Both the position numbers and the translations under genes were made by a program. Below are positions 7,917 through 15,985 of a stretch of 48,145 nt of DNA, piece by piece. Position 1 is the stretch's first letter; the number at the start of each line of letters is the position of its first letter. The notes under the pieces were generated by a model, which ran no database searches, was not told the DNA's origin, and was given only the letters and a program-made list of their open reading frames with translations. The DNA comes from an uncultured Clostridia bacterium (GTDB taxonomy: Bacteria; Bacillota; Clostridia; Oscillospirales; Butyricicoccaceae): assembly GCA_947648385.1 (NCBI GenBank), contig CANSNO010000006.1, positions 1-48,145 on the forward strand. The letters run 5' to 3'.

Positions 7917-8771
7917 TTAGCGTTCACCTGTCAAAATAATGTATAGGCCGGTAGAAAGTTCTTCGCCAAGAGAGTAAATATTCGTGCCCTCGTCGGTCGT
8001 CAGCTGAATCAGCCCGGAAGCCGAATCAATTAGATACTGACTCTTGCCTTGGACAAACCCTTCGGGTACATCGTCAAAAAAGCCTAAAATAAAATCAGTG
8101 TTGTCTATTTCAAGCCTGATATCATATTCAGGGATCAAATCACCGCTATATTCTCCGGCACTGACCGCGCCATTTAAGCTGTCAAGGATGCGAAGCAAGT
8201 CAACGCAAGTTATTTCTCGGCTTTTTTGAGCGTCAACCGGATGATAAGCCAAAGCCGCCGTCGTATTTTTGGCTTCTACATCTATATCGGTTAAAAGATC
8301 AGAAAAGCTTTTAAAGGGAGGCTCTTCGATATCTCTGTGGTATATCGTTTTTTCGCCCTGATCGTTTTCTACCCAAAGTGTCTGAGAAAGAGGCTCAGAG
8401 GTGACATGGCTGCCAATGGAAACTCGCCAGCCGCCGTCAGGCAACTTGAAATAGAGATTATCAGCGTTTGAAAAACTCATTGTTTCATTGAGCCACTTGT
8501 CATCCTCTGTTTTCTCAAAACCGGTAAAGTCAAACTGTTCAAGCGCTGACAGCGCGTCCTGCTCGGCCCCGTCCTGCACCTTGAGAAAACACATATGGTT
8601 TTTGATAATGCCGCTGCCGACGCCCAGCTCGAAACTTTCGGAGTTTTCAAGCTCCGGAATTATGTCGTAAATGCTTTCCGGCCTGTTGACTATGCTCTCT
8701 TCTTGCCCACATGCAGTAACAGCAAAAGTCAGGGACACAACCAGTCCCAAAATCAACAATTTCTTTTTCAA
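7917..8771 (-). CDS. Lipoprotein of unknown function (TTG start)
   Basis: 284-residue predicted lipoprotein. The N-terminus KKKLLILGLVV continues to a lipobox LTFAVTAC, with the Cys about residue 20, so it should be lipid-anchored on the outer face of the membrane. The mature part is acidic, without recognisable catalytic motifs. The start is decided by the ribosome site: GGAGGAAGGAAG lies about 7-10 bases before a TTG at 8771, whereas an upstream ATG (8792) overlaps this site and would add residues before the signal peptide. I do not recognise the family. Downstream it meets the shared terminator at 7878-7910. Confidence 0.7.
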   Translation of the reverse strand: MKKKLLILGLVVSLTFAVTACGQEESIVNRPESIYDIIPELENSESFELGVGSGIIKNHMCFLKVQDGAEQDALSALEQFDFTGFEKTEDDKWLNETMSFSNADNLYFKLPDGGWRVSIGSHVTSEPLSQTLWVENDQGEKTIYHRDIEEPPFKSFSDLLTDIDVEAKNTTAALAYHPVDAQKSREITCVDLLRILDSLNGAVSAGEYSGDLIPEYDIRLEIDNTDFILGFFDDVPEGFVQGKSQYLIDSASGLIQLTTDEGTNIYSLGEELSTGLYIILTGER

Positions 8772-8857
8772 TATGCAACTTCCTTCCTCCATTATTTCCT
8801 GTAAAATGAACCGAATATGCCCATGTGGTAATTATATACCACATTGGCATTGTATGT

Positions 8858-9285
8858 CTATCGGGTTACTTTTAATGTTGTAACACCATCGTTATTGAAC
8901 AACGATGTTTTTATTTCAGATTTAACCAAAACCTCAGATACGGAAATGACAGCATCAGCATCGTTTATTATATCCTCAGCGTGCACGCCCTGCCCATTGG
9001 CATCACCGTCTTTCCGTATATCAAACACGCGTGTCATTTGCAAACTATAGTTTTCGTATCAGTGAGCGAGCCGGAAGAACTGCCCTTTTGGCCCACGCCG
9101 TAAATCTTTATCTGATACTCTCTGCCGGCAACGCCGGCATAATAGGTGCTTCCGGTATAATAAACTCCCTTTCCTTTTCTGTCCTCTCAAAATTATCCTT
9201 CACCCTTATATCCATCGAGGAGGGCAAAATGTGACGGGTCAAAATAACAAAATTTTCATCCCTATTTTTGTGCGCTTTGACGGCG
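8858..9285 (-). pseudogene. Decayed gene fragment(s)
   Basis: The minus strand reads as protein-like sequence in three successive frames. From about 9285 one frame gives ENFVILTRH and DIRVKDNFERTEK. Near 9165 the sense moves to a second frame, giving GVYYTGSTYYAG and YQIKIYGVGQKGSSSG, and stops at 9035. A third frame from 9043 reads TRVFDIRKDGDANGQG to a stop at 8858. No start with a ribosome site is visible, and a terminator and repeat lie at the 5' end. The middle part resembles beta-strand repeats of surface proteins, but I do not assign a family. It may be one gene with two frameshifts, or remains of two. Confidence 0.4.
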
Positions 9286-9286
9286 C

Positions 9287-9318
9287 AAAAAAGCCCCGCC
9301 GAAAGGCGGGGCTTTTTT
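9287..9318. terminator. Intrinsic terminator downstream of the ECF transporter gene
   Basis: AAAAAAGCCCCGCC (9287-9300), loop GAAA, GGCGGGGCTTTTTT (9305-9318). The stem is perfect and flanked by T runs on both strands. Confidence 0.85.
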
Positions 9319-9323
9319 ATCTC

Positions 9324-9448
9324 GGCTCCCCTGTGTAAGGGGAGCTGTCAGCGAAGCTGACTGAGGGGTTGTAGTTTTTACTGCGTTGCAGATTGGCAAT
9401 CCCTCCGCCACGGCTTCACCGTGCCACCTCCCTTTACACAAGGGAGGC
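9324..9448. repeat. Interspersed repeat family C, full copy 1
   Basis: A 125-bp MITE-like unit. The left end is GGCTCCCCTGTGTAAGGGG followed by AGCTGTCAGCGAAGCTGAC. The middle is variable, and the right end is CCTCCCTTTACACAAGGGAGG. A second full copy is at 35557-35677. Isolated ends occur at 10281, 15541, 18839 and 40053. No ORF is present inside, so any mobility would need an enzyme in trans. Confidence 0.75.
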
Positions 9449-9461
9449 ATTTAACTTTTAA

Positions 9462-9989
9462 TTACTTATTCAAATCATATCCGGCTTTGCCGATAAGCTT
9501 GACGATGGGGGGAATAATGGCTATGTGCAGGATGATGCCGGGAACAGCCGTCGTCACGGCCCCCGAAATGAACATGGCGAAGGAGAACTCGGTGGCGCCC
9601 AGGCCGGCCATGGCGAACTTGACGGCTCCCCAGACCAGCCTGCCCAAAACCATCGAGCTGACAAGGGATATGTAAAGGTTGGCCGTCGTCTTGGGCAGTT
9701 TCTTATAAAGCATACCGGCAAAAGCGCCATAGGCCGCCAGCTCAAATGCCATAGGGATGGCGACGAACATAGGGGGCATACCGAATATGACCGAGTGGAG
9801 CAGAGGGGCCACGGCTCCCACTGCCAGACCCCAGGGCCAGCCGCAGACAAAGCCGCATATCAGCGCGGGGATGTGCATGGGGGACAGCATGGAGCCTATC
9901 TCGGGTATCTGCCCTGTCAGAAAGGGAAGTACCAGCGCCACGGCCAGAAATACGGCCGAAAATACCATTTTCCTGTTGTTGTCAGACAT
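9462..9989 (-). CDS. ECF transporter substrate-binding (S) component
   Basis: Small integral membrane protein of 175 residues with about five or six hydrophobic segments, matching S components of energy-coupling factor vitamin transporters. Family features include an Ala-rich first helix region (MVFSAVFLAVALVLPF), MSPMHIPALICGFVCG and the GWPWGLAVGAVAPLL segment. No EcfA or EcfT genes are nearby, so it would share a module encoded elsewhere (group II arrangement). The substrate cannot be read from the sequence. The gene has its own promoter and a 172-nt leader containing a terminator, pointing to regulation by its ligand. The ribosome site is AAAGGTGATAAGAA. Confidence 0.88.
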   Translation of the reverse strand: MSDNNRKMVFSAVFLAVALVLPFLTGQIPEIGSMLSPMHIPALICGFVCGWPWGLAVGAVAPLLHSVIFGMPPMFVAIPMAFELAAYGAFAGMLYKKLPKTTANLYISLVSSMVLGRLVWGAVKFAMAGLGATEFSFAMFISGAVTTAVPGIILHIAIIPPIVKLIGKAGYDLNK

Positions 9990-10161
9990 TTCTTATCACC
10001 TTTTAGTAATTGTATTTTCCCCGAATATAAAAAATAAAGATACTCCGAAGCCCCTTCAGGGGAAACGGAATATCTTCATGATATCCTTATATAAAATCTC
10101 AGGGAATGGCGGTTTTAAAGCCCGGCTTCTGCCGGACGAGGGGGGGCTTCTGCCCTTTCGC
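9990..10161 (-). promoter_or_regulatory. Candidate riboswitch/attenuator leader of the ECF S component
   Basis: 172-nt leader between the predicted transcription start and the start codon. Near its 5' end are two small hairpins that share the decamer GGCAGAAGCC (minus strand of 10145-10154 and 10124-10133). Next comes GGATATC-ATGAA-GATATTCC (10067-10089), a hairpin whose 3' arm is also the 5' arm of an intrinsic terminator, AAGATATTCCG with CGGAGTATCTT, followed by TATTTTTTAT (10027-10076). These are mutually exclusive antiterminator and terminator structures. I checked by eye for TPP, FMN, cobalamin, THF and preQ1-I signatures and saw none. The ligand is unknown. Confidence 0.6.
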
Positions 10162-10167
10162 GTTGAT

Positions 10168-10196
10168 ATTTTACCAGATAAAGCCACCTTTGTCAA
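10168..10196 (-). promoter_or_regulatory. Sigma-A promoter of the ECF S-component gene
   Basis: On the minus strand: TTGACA (10196-10191), 17-bp spacer, TAAAAT (10173-10168). The start point is near 10161. Confidence 0.8.
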
Positions 10197-10280
10197 TACG
10201 GGCGATTTTACAATTACGCCACAAATTGTTCACGACTTTTCAGCAAATGATAATATTAAACGTTTTATAATATAATTACA

Positions 10281-10301
10281 GCTCCCTTTGCACAAGGGGG
10301 C
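10281..10301. repeat. Isolated end of repeat family C
   Basis: GCTCCCTTTGCACAAGGGGGC is the palindromic end of the family C unit, here alone 27 bp before the ftsH start. Confidence 0.55.
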
Positions 10302-10327
10302 CACGAGAGAAAAAAAGAGGTATTTTT

Positions 10328-12145
10328 ATGAAAGAAGTCAAAGAACCTTCAAGAAAAAGCTGGATATATTACTATGCGATAGTAATGGTGATAATCATTC
10401 TGCTCAACGCCTTTGTATTCCCCCTCTTTTCGGGCGTAAGAGTCCACGACACCGACTACGGCACCTTTATGACCATGATAGAAAAGGGCGATATCGGCAG
10501 GGTGGAGATTCAGTCCAACCAGATACTGTTCACCGACAAGGCCGAGAAATCGGTCTACCGCACAGGGCCAGTCAGCGACCCGACGCTGGCCCAGCGCCTC
10601 CACGACGCCGGGGCCGTTTTCGCCGGGGAGATAGTCACCCAGTCCTCCCCTATACTGTCCTTTATAATGTCGTGGATATTCCCCATCGCCCTCTTCGCCT
10701 TATTGGGTCAGTTCTTTTCAAAAAAGCTGTCCAGGATGATGAAGGATTCGGGCGGCTCGATGGCCTTCGGTATGGGTAATTCAGGGGCCAAGGTCTATGT
10801 CCCCTCCTCCTCGGGCATCAGCTTTGACGACGTCGCCGGCGAGGACGAGGCCAAGGAGCTTTTGAGCGAGATAGTCGATTTTCTCCACGACCCCAAAAAA
10901 TACCGCGAGATAGGCGCCAAGCTGCCCAAGGGCGCCCTGCTGGTCGGCCCTCCGGGCACGGGCAAGACTTTGCTGGCTAAGGCCGTGGCCGGCGAGGCCG
11001 AGGTTCCTTTTTTCTCCATCTCCGGCTCCGAGTTTGTGGAAATGTTCGTCGGTCGCGGCGCCGCCAAGGTGCGCGACCTCTTTAAGCAGGCCAACGAAAA
11101 GGCCCCCTGCATCGTCTTTATCGACGAGATAGACACCATCGGCAAAAAGCGTGACGGCTCCATGGGCGGCAACGACGAGCGCGAGCAGACCCTCAACCAG
11201 CTTTTGACCGAGATGGACGGCTTTGACGGCTCCAAAGGTGTCGTCGTTCTGGCCGCCACCAACCGCCCCGATTCCCTCGACCCGGCCCTCCTGCGTCCCG
11301 GCCGCTTTGACAGACGCATCCCCGTCGAGCTTCCCGACCTCAAGGGCCGCGTGGATATCCTCAAGGTCCACGCCTCCAAGATAAAGACGGAAGACAACAT
11401 CGACTTTGAGCCCATCGCCCGTGTGGCGGCCGGCGCTTCGGGCGCCGAGCTGGCCAATATAGTCAACGAGGCGGCTCTCCGCGCCGTCCGCGACGGACGC
11501 CAAAAGGCCACGGCCACCGACCTTATGGAGAGCGTCGAGGTGGTCATCGCCGGATACCAGAAAAAGAGCCGCGTCCTCTCCGACGAGGAGAAGAAAACAG
11601 TCGCCTATCACGAGATAGGCCACGCCCTTGTGGCCGCCATGCAGACCCACTCGGCCCCCGTGCAGAAGATAACCATTATCCCACGCACATCGGGCGCTCT
11701 CGGCTACACCTTGCAGGTCGACGAGGGTGACAAGTTCCTGATGGATAAAAACGAGCTGCTGGACAAGATCGCCACATTTGCCGGGGGCCGCGCCGCCGAG
11801 GAGCTTGTCTTCGGCGTGGCGACGACGGGAGCCTCCAACGATATCGAGCAGGCCACAAAGCTGGCGCGCGCCATGGTCAGCCGCTTCGGCATGACCGAGG
11901 AGTTCGGCATGGTGGCCCTTGAGACGGTGTCCAACCAGTATCTGGGCGGCGACGCCTCCCTGGCCTGCTCTCCCGAGACTCAGACGGCCATGGACAAGAA
12001 GGTCATGGAGATAATAGCCGCCCAGCACCAAAAGGCCATTGACATTCTCAGGGCCAATATGGACAAGCTCCACGAGCTTTCAAGCTTCCTTTACGAAAAG
12101 GAGACAATAACGGGCGAGGAGTTTATGGAAATTCTCAACAACTGA
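10328..12145 (+). CDS. ftsH: ATP-dependent zinc metalloprotease FtsH
   Basis: Membrane-anchored AAA+ protease that degrades unfolded and regulatory membrane proteins. The 605 residues are organised as N-terminal transmembrane helix (about 12-34), an extracytoplasmic domain, a second helix (about 108-130), the AAA domain and the M41 peptidase. Walker A is GPPGTGKT near 207, Walker B is IVFIDEID near 262, and the second region of homology includes [21 protein letters not shown]. The zinc site is HEIGH near 430, with HEAGH more usual, so an Ala-to-Ile variant of a non-liganding position. The start is preceded by AGAGG. It is a single-gene unit as far as I can see. Confidence 0.96.
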   Translation: MKEVKEPSRKSWIYYYAIVMVIIILLNAFVFPLFSGVRVHDTDYGTFMTMIEKGDIGRVEIQSNQILFTDKAEKSVYRTGPVSDPTLAQRLHDAGAVFAGEIVTQSSPILSFIMSWIFPIALFALLGQFFSKKLSRMMKDSGGSMAFGMGNSGAKVYVPSSSGISFDDVAGEDEAKELLSEIVDFLHDPKKYREIGAKLPKGALLVGPPGTGKTLLAKAVAGEAEVPFFSISGSEFVEMFVGRGAAKVRDLFKQANEKAPCIVFIDEIDTIGKKRDGSMGGNDEREQTLNQLLTEMDGFDGSKGVVVLAATNRPDSLDPALLRPGRFDRRIPVELPDLKGRVDILKVHASKIKTEDNIDFEPIARVAAGASGAELANIVNEAALRAVRDGRQKATATDLMESVEVVIAGYQKKSRVLSDEEKKTVAYHEIGHALVAAMQTHSAPVQKITIIPRTSGALGYTLQVDEGDKFLMDKNELLDKIATFAGGRAAEELVFGVATTGASNDIEQATKLARAMVSRFGMTEEFGMVALETVSNQYLGGDASLACSPETQTAMDKKVMEIIAAQHQKAIDILRANMDKLHELSSFLYEKETITGEEFMEILNN

Positions 12146-12299
12146 TTATTATAAATTATATTTCGGCCCGTCCGGTGGCTTTTCCCCGACGCTTGTGATA
12201 CAATAAAAATATAATTGAAAAGCTAAAAAGCTTTTCAGAGGCTTGCGCAGCAAGTCCTGAGCGTTTTGAAAAAACGCGTCAATGTTTTTATCTCATCGG

Positions 12300-12375
12300 A
12301 AATTGCCGCCCTGTCACACAGTGACAGCCGCGCAAAGCTTTACGCGCGGCAAAACTCCGTTTTGTTCGGCAATTT
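12300..12375. other. Cloverleaf-like structured element upstream of the alarmone synthetase
   Basis: A 76-bp segment is closed by a 9-bp stem, AAATTGCCG (12300-12308) with CGGCAATTT (12367-12375). Inside are three adjacent hairpins: CTGTCAC/GTGACAG (12311-12327), CCGCGC/GCGCGG (12328-12349) and AAAAC/GTTTT (12351-12363). It is not a tRNA: there is no T loop, anticodon loop or CCA. The gene-free stretch 12146-12299 before it holds further small hairpins (near 12218, 12243 and 12260) and no ORF. Confidence 0.5.
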
Positions 12376-12416
12376 ATGATACAATGTTGTCAACATAGAT
12401 AAGGAGTGTTTCAAAT

Positions 12417-13100
12417 ATGAACGACCGCCATCCCCTTCCCTCCCCCGACGACGAGGCCAGCTTCAAGTTTTCCCCCGATATGATGCGCGACGCGCTGCAG
12501 GAAATGCAGATATACCGCGCCGCCATCAAGGAGATAACCACCAAGCTGGAGAATCTCGACGGCAGCTTTGAAGTCAGGTTTGAATACAACCCCATACACC
12601 ATATCGAAAGCAGGCTAAAAAGCATACCCAGCATCATCAAAAAGCTCCGGCGTCTGGGCTTTGAGCCCAATGTGGAAAACATGAAAAAGGCCCTCCACGA
12701 CGTGGCCGGCGTCAGGGTGATATGCAATTATTTCGACGATTTGGACAAGCTGGCCGATATGCTGCTGGCACAGGAGGACGTAAAGCTCATCCAGCGCAAG
12801 GATTATCATAAAAACCCCAAGCCCAACGGCTACCGCAGCCTCCATCTGGTCGTCTCGACTCCCGTCTATCTGGCCAACGAGCGCCGCGAGGTCATGGTGG
12901 AAATCCAGATACGCACCATAGCCATGGATTTGTGGGCAAGCCTGGAGCATCAGCTCCGCTATAAAAACGGCAACGACCGCCCCGTCCCTGACGACCTTTC
13001 CTACCGCCTTTTCAGCTGCGCCAAGGTGCTTTCGGAGGTGGACAGCGAGATGCAGTATATCTACGACGAGATACAAAAGCTCAACGGCAGGGAAGAATAA
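12417..13100 (+). CDS. Small alarmone synthetase (RelQ/YjbM-like GTP pyrophosphokinase)
   Basis: Single-domain (p)ppGpp synthetase of 227 residues, without the hydrolase, TGS and ACT domains of long RelA/SpoT proteins. It transfers pyrophosphate from ATP to GDP or GTP. The synthetase motifs are clear: RLKSIPSIIKKLRRLGF (66-82), DVAGVRVICNYFDDL (95-109), YRSLHLVV (139-146), EIQIRT (162-167) and DLWASLEHQLRYK (171-183). The C-terminal helix fits RelQ-type tetramers. The ribosome site AAGGAG lies 10 bases before the ATG. A -10-like TACAAT is at 12380, with no good -35. Confidence 0.92.
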   Translation: MNDRHPLPSPDDEASFKFSPDMMRDALQEMQIYRAAIKEITTKLENLDGSFEVRFEYNPIHHIESRLKSIPSIIKKLRRLGFEPNVENMKKALHDVAGVRVICNYFDDLDKLADMLLAQEDVKLIQRKDYHKNPKPNGYRSLHLVVSTPVYLANERREVMVEIQIRTIAMDLWASLEHQLRYKNGNDRPVPDDLSYRLFSCAKVLSEVDSEMQYIYDEIQKLNGREE

Positions 13101-13112
13101 AGTCCGAACATA

Positions 13113-13149
13113 AAAAAGGCAGACGCTTTTCGTCTGCCTTTTCTTTTTC
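13113..13149 (+). terminator. Terminator of the alarmone synthetase gene
   Basis: AAAAGGCAGACG, loop CTTTT, CGTCTGCCTTTT, then CTTTTT. Confidence 0.85.
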
Positions 13150-13258
13150 TCAAAAATGATATATTTAAAGTTATTTTTATTAAATATCAGTCAGCTTACA
13201 ATATATAACGCTGTATTATGACATACAAAATTATTTTTAAGTCTTTATTTGATATTTG

Positions 13259-13287
13259 TTGACTTTTGGCTCGCGTGGGTATATTCT
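13259..13287 (+). promoter_or_regulatory. Sigma-A promoter of glnN
   Basis: TTGACT (13259-13264), 17-bp spacer, TATTCT (13282-13287). The transcript should start near 13294, after an in-frame upstream ATG at 13266, which supports the glnN start at 13326. Confidence 0.75.
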
Positions 13288-13325
13288 TTCATTATCAGTT
13301 TTTTAATAATGGAAGGGTGACAAAA

Positions 13326-15431
13326 ATGATCGAAAAGGGCGACAGCCTTATAACCTCCTATGGCTCCATGGTGTTTGACGACGCGGCCATGCGCAAGTAT
13401 CTGCCGGGCGACACCTATAAGCAGCTTAAAAAGACCATCAACGACGGGCGCACCCTCGACCCGGCCATATCCGACGCCGTTGCCAACGGCATGAAACGCT
13501 GGGCCATGGACAAGGGCGCGACACATTTCACCCACTGGTTCCAGCCTATGACGGGCTACACTGCCGAAAAGCACGAGGGCTTCATCAACCCCCAGGGGGA
13601 CGGCACGATAATGATGTCCTTTTCGGGCAAAGAGCTTGTCAGGGGCGAGGCCGACGCCTCTTCCTTCCCCTCGGGCGGAATGAGGGCCACCTTCGAGGCC
13701 AGAGGCTACACGGCGTGGGACTGCACCTCGCCGGCCTTTGTCAAGGAGGGCACCCTGTGCATCCCCACCTGCTTCTGCTCCTTCAACGGCGATATTCTCG
13801 ACAAAAAGACCCCTCTGCTCCGCTCAATGGAAGCCATTTCGGCTCAGGCCGTAAGGGTTCTGCGCTGCCTCGGCGACAATGAGACCTCGAGGGTCATACC
13901 CATGGCCGGAGCCGAGCAGGAATATTTCTTAATAAGCAAAGACCTCTACGCCGAACGCCACGACCTTATGCTCTGCGGCCGCACCCTTTTCGGCGCCCGT
14001 CCGCCCAAGGGTCAGGAGCTTTACGACCACTACTACGGCTCCATCAAGGAAAAGGTCGGCAGATTTATGCGTCAGGTTGACGAGGAGCTTTGGACGCTGG
14101 GCGTCCCGGCCAAGACCGAGCACAACGAGGTCGCCCCGGCGCAGCACGAGCTGGCCCCCGTTTACACCACGGCAAACATGGCTTGCGACAACAACCAGCT
14201 TATAATGGAAACATTGAAAAAGGTGGCCCTGCGAAACGACCTTGTCTGCCTGCTCCACGAAAAGCCCTTTGCCGGGGTCAACGGCTCGGGCAAGCACAAC
14301 AACTGGTCGATAAACGCCGACGGCACGCGCAACCTTTTAAAGCAGGGCAAGACGCCCGAGGACAACGTGCGCTTTCTCCTCTTCCTCTCGGCCTACATAT
14401 GGGCCACCGACGAATATGCCGAGCTGCTTCGCATGACGATAGCCGGCCCCGGCAACGACCACCGTCTGGGCGGCCACGAGGCCCCTCCCTGCATCCTTTC
14501 TGTTTTTTTGGGCGACCAGCTGACCGATATCCTCCACGAGATAGAGACCGACGGCGAATCGACCTTCCGTCAGGGGGGCAGCCTTAAAATAGGCATCACC
14601 ACCATGCCGGCTCTGCCTCAGGACGTTTCCGACCGCAACCGCACATCGCCCATGGCCTATACGGGCAACAAGTTCGAGTTCCGTATGCTTGGCTCCTCCA
14701 TGAGCATAGCCGACTGCAACACGGTGACAAACCTCATGATGGCCGACGTCCTCAGCAAAATAGCCGACCGTCTTGAGAAAAGCGCCGACCCCACCTCCGA
14801 GACGCGCGCCGTCATAAAGGAGATAATCCGCGACCACAAGAGGATAATCTTCAACGGCAACAACTACAGCGACGAGTGGATAGCCGAGGCCGAGCGCCGC
14901 GGCCTGCCAAATATAGACAACTCGGTCGACGCTTTCGACGCCGCCATAGCTCCCAAAACGGTCGAACTTTTCGAGCGTTTCGGCGTCCTCAGCCGCCGCG
15001 AGCTTGAAGCGCGTTACGGCATTTATCACGACAATTATGTCAGCACGATCAATATCGAGGCGCTGACAATGATAGAAATGGCCCACCGCCGCATCCTGCC
15101 GGCCGTCGTCAAGTATTCGGCCTTTCTTGCCTCCTCACTCAACAGCCTCAAGGAGACAGGACTGGCCATCGACCTTTCGGTCGAATCGGGCATACTTAAA
15201 GACGTCACGGCCGCCGGAGCCAAGTTCAAGACCAATCTCTCAAAGCTGGAGCGCCTGACGGAAAAATCCAAGGACAGCTTCAAGTCGATAAAAGACCGCT
15301 CGGTATATTACCGCGACAAGATAGTCCCGGCCATGGAGGCCCTCCGCGCCACCGCCGACCAGCTTGAGACCCTCCTCGGCAGCGAATACTGGCCCCTGTC
15401 CGACTATACGGAACTCATGTTCTCGGAGTAA
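13326..15431 (+). CDS. glnN: Glutamine synthetase type III
   Basis: ATP-dependent ligation of ammonia to glutamate. At 701 residues it has the length of GSIII and not of GSI (about 450). The GSIII N-terminal domain carries HFTHWFQPMTGYTAEKH near residue 78 and the C-terminal catalytic region includes AGAEQEYFLI, EHNEVAPAQHELAP, NGSGKHNNWS and GNDHRLGGHEAPP, which together provide the metal- and substrate-binding residues. The ribosome site GGAAGGGTGA sits 8 bases before the ATG. It has its own promoter and ends in repeat B plus a terminator. No nitrogen regulator or ammonium transporter is adjacent. Confidence 0.96.
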   Translation: MIEKGDSLITSYGSMVFDDAAMRKYLPGDTYKQLKKTINDGRTLDPAISDAVANGMKRWAMDKGATHFTHWFQPMTGYTAEKHEGFINPQGDGTIMMSFSGKELVRGEADASSFPSGGMRATFEARGYTAWDCTSPAFVKEGTLCIPTCFCSFNGDILDKKTPLLRSMEAISAQAVRVLRCLGDNETSRVIPMAGAEQEYFLISKDLYAERHDLMLCGRTLFGARPPKGQELYDHYYGSIKEKVGRFMRQVDEELWTLGVPAKTEHNEVAPAQHELAPVYTTANMACDNNQLIMETLKKVALRNDLVCLLHEKPFAGVNGSGKHNNWSINADGTRNLLKQGKTPEDNVRFLLFLSAYIWATDEYAELLRMTIAGPGNDHRLGGHEAPPCILSVFLGDQLTDILHEIETDGESTFRQGGSLKIGITTMPALPQDVSDRNRTSPMAYTGNKFEFRMLGSSMSIADCNTVTNLMMADVLSKIADRLEKSADPTSETRAVIKEIIRDHKRIIFNGNNYSDEWIAEAERRGLPNIDNSVDAFDAAIAPKTVELFERFGVLSRRELEARYGIYHDNYVSTINIEALTMIEMAHRRILPAVVKYSAFLASSLNSLKETGLAIDLSVESGILKDVTAAGAKFKTNLSKLERLTEKSKDSFKSIKDRSVYYRDKIVPAMEALRATADQLETLLGSEYWPLSDYTELMFSE

Positions 15432-15528
15432 TTGCTTTTTGTTACTTTTTCTCAGAAAAAGTAAACCCTTTTGGTACTTTTCGGGTACGAAAAGTACGAC
15501 CCTCTTCCGCCGCTTGCGGCGGACATAA
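15429..15528 (+). repeat. Interspersed repeat family B, copy 1
   Basis: The unit begins with the TAA stop codon of glnN and reads ATTGCTTTTTGTTACTTTTT, then CTCAGAAAAAGTAAA (a hairpin with the preceding part), a second hairpin around GTACTTTTCGGGTACGAAAAGTAC, and CCGCCGCTTGCGGCGGACATAA. The first 37 bases are identical to the copy beginning at the thrS stop codon (31709). Shorter relatives are at 21931-21998 and, inverted, at 37194-37262. Confidence 0.75.
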
Positions 15529-15536
15529 CGGACTTT

Positions 15537-15570
15537 AAAAAGCCTCCCTTTACACAAGGGAGGCTTTTAT
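15537..15570. terminator. Bidirectional terminator made from a family C repeat end
   Basis: AAAAAGCCTCCCTT (15537-15550) pairs with AAGGGAGGCTTTT (15556-15568). It separates the convergent glnN and 15572-15985 genes. The core is the same palindrome as the family C repeat ends. Confidence 0.8.
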
Positions 15571-15571
15571 T

Positions 15572-15985
15572 CTAATCATACAGTGCTTGTTCAAAGACCC
15601 TCTTTTGTCTCTGCTGGGAGATAACGGTCACCTTTACATTTCTGACCTCTTGGTCTTCGGGCAGCTCGATAGTAACGCGGACATGATTGCCCGTCATCTG
15701 CATCTCGTCCGCCGCGTCATCGTGTCGGACGGTGACGTCCAATCGGCCGTGGAGGACCTCGGCCTTGGCTCTGACGGTTGTATAGCTGTCCTCCCATGGC
15801 AAAAAACAGTCCTCGATTATAACGCTGTCACCCTGACGGTATATCTCCACGCCGTCTCCGCCGTCCATGGGTTCCACAGCGGCGACGCACTCGACCCCTT
15901 GAGGCTTAAGGAGCCAAAAGGCCACCGCCGCCACAAGGGCAATTATCCAATAGGGCCATTTCACATTACTTATCCTCTTCTTCAT
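15572..15985 (-). CDS. Membrane-anchored protein of unknown function
   Basis: 137-residue protein with one N-terminal transmembrane segment (about residues 8-27, WPYWIIALVAAVAFWLL) and a C-terminal domain predicted to be mainly beta-strand (VRVTIELPEDQEVRNVKVTV), probably outside the cell. The ending resembles adhesin-like DUF4097-type strands, but it is too short for assignment. GGAG lies 7 bases before the chosen ATG. The start overlaps the end of the upstream gene by 20 bases, so the two are likely translationally coupled and work together. Confidence 0.65.
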   Translation of the reverse strand: MKKRISNVKWPYWIIALVAAVAFWLLKPQGVECVAAVEPMDGGDGVEIYRQGDSVIIEDCFLPWEDSYTTVRAKAEVLHGRLDVTVRHDDAADEMQMTGNHVRVTIELPEDQEVRNVKVTVISQQRQKRVFEQALYD

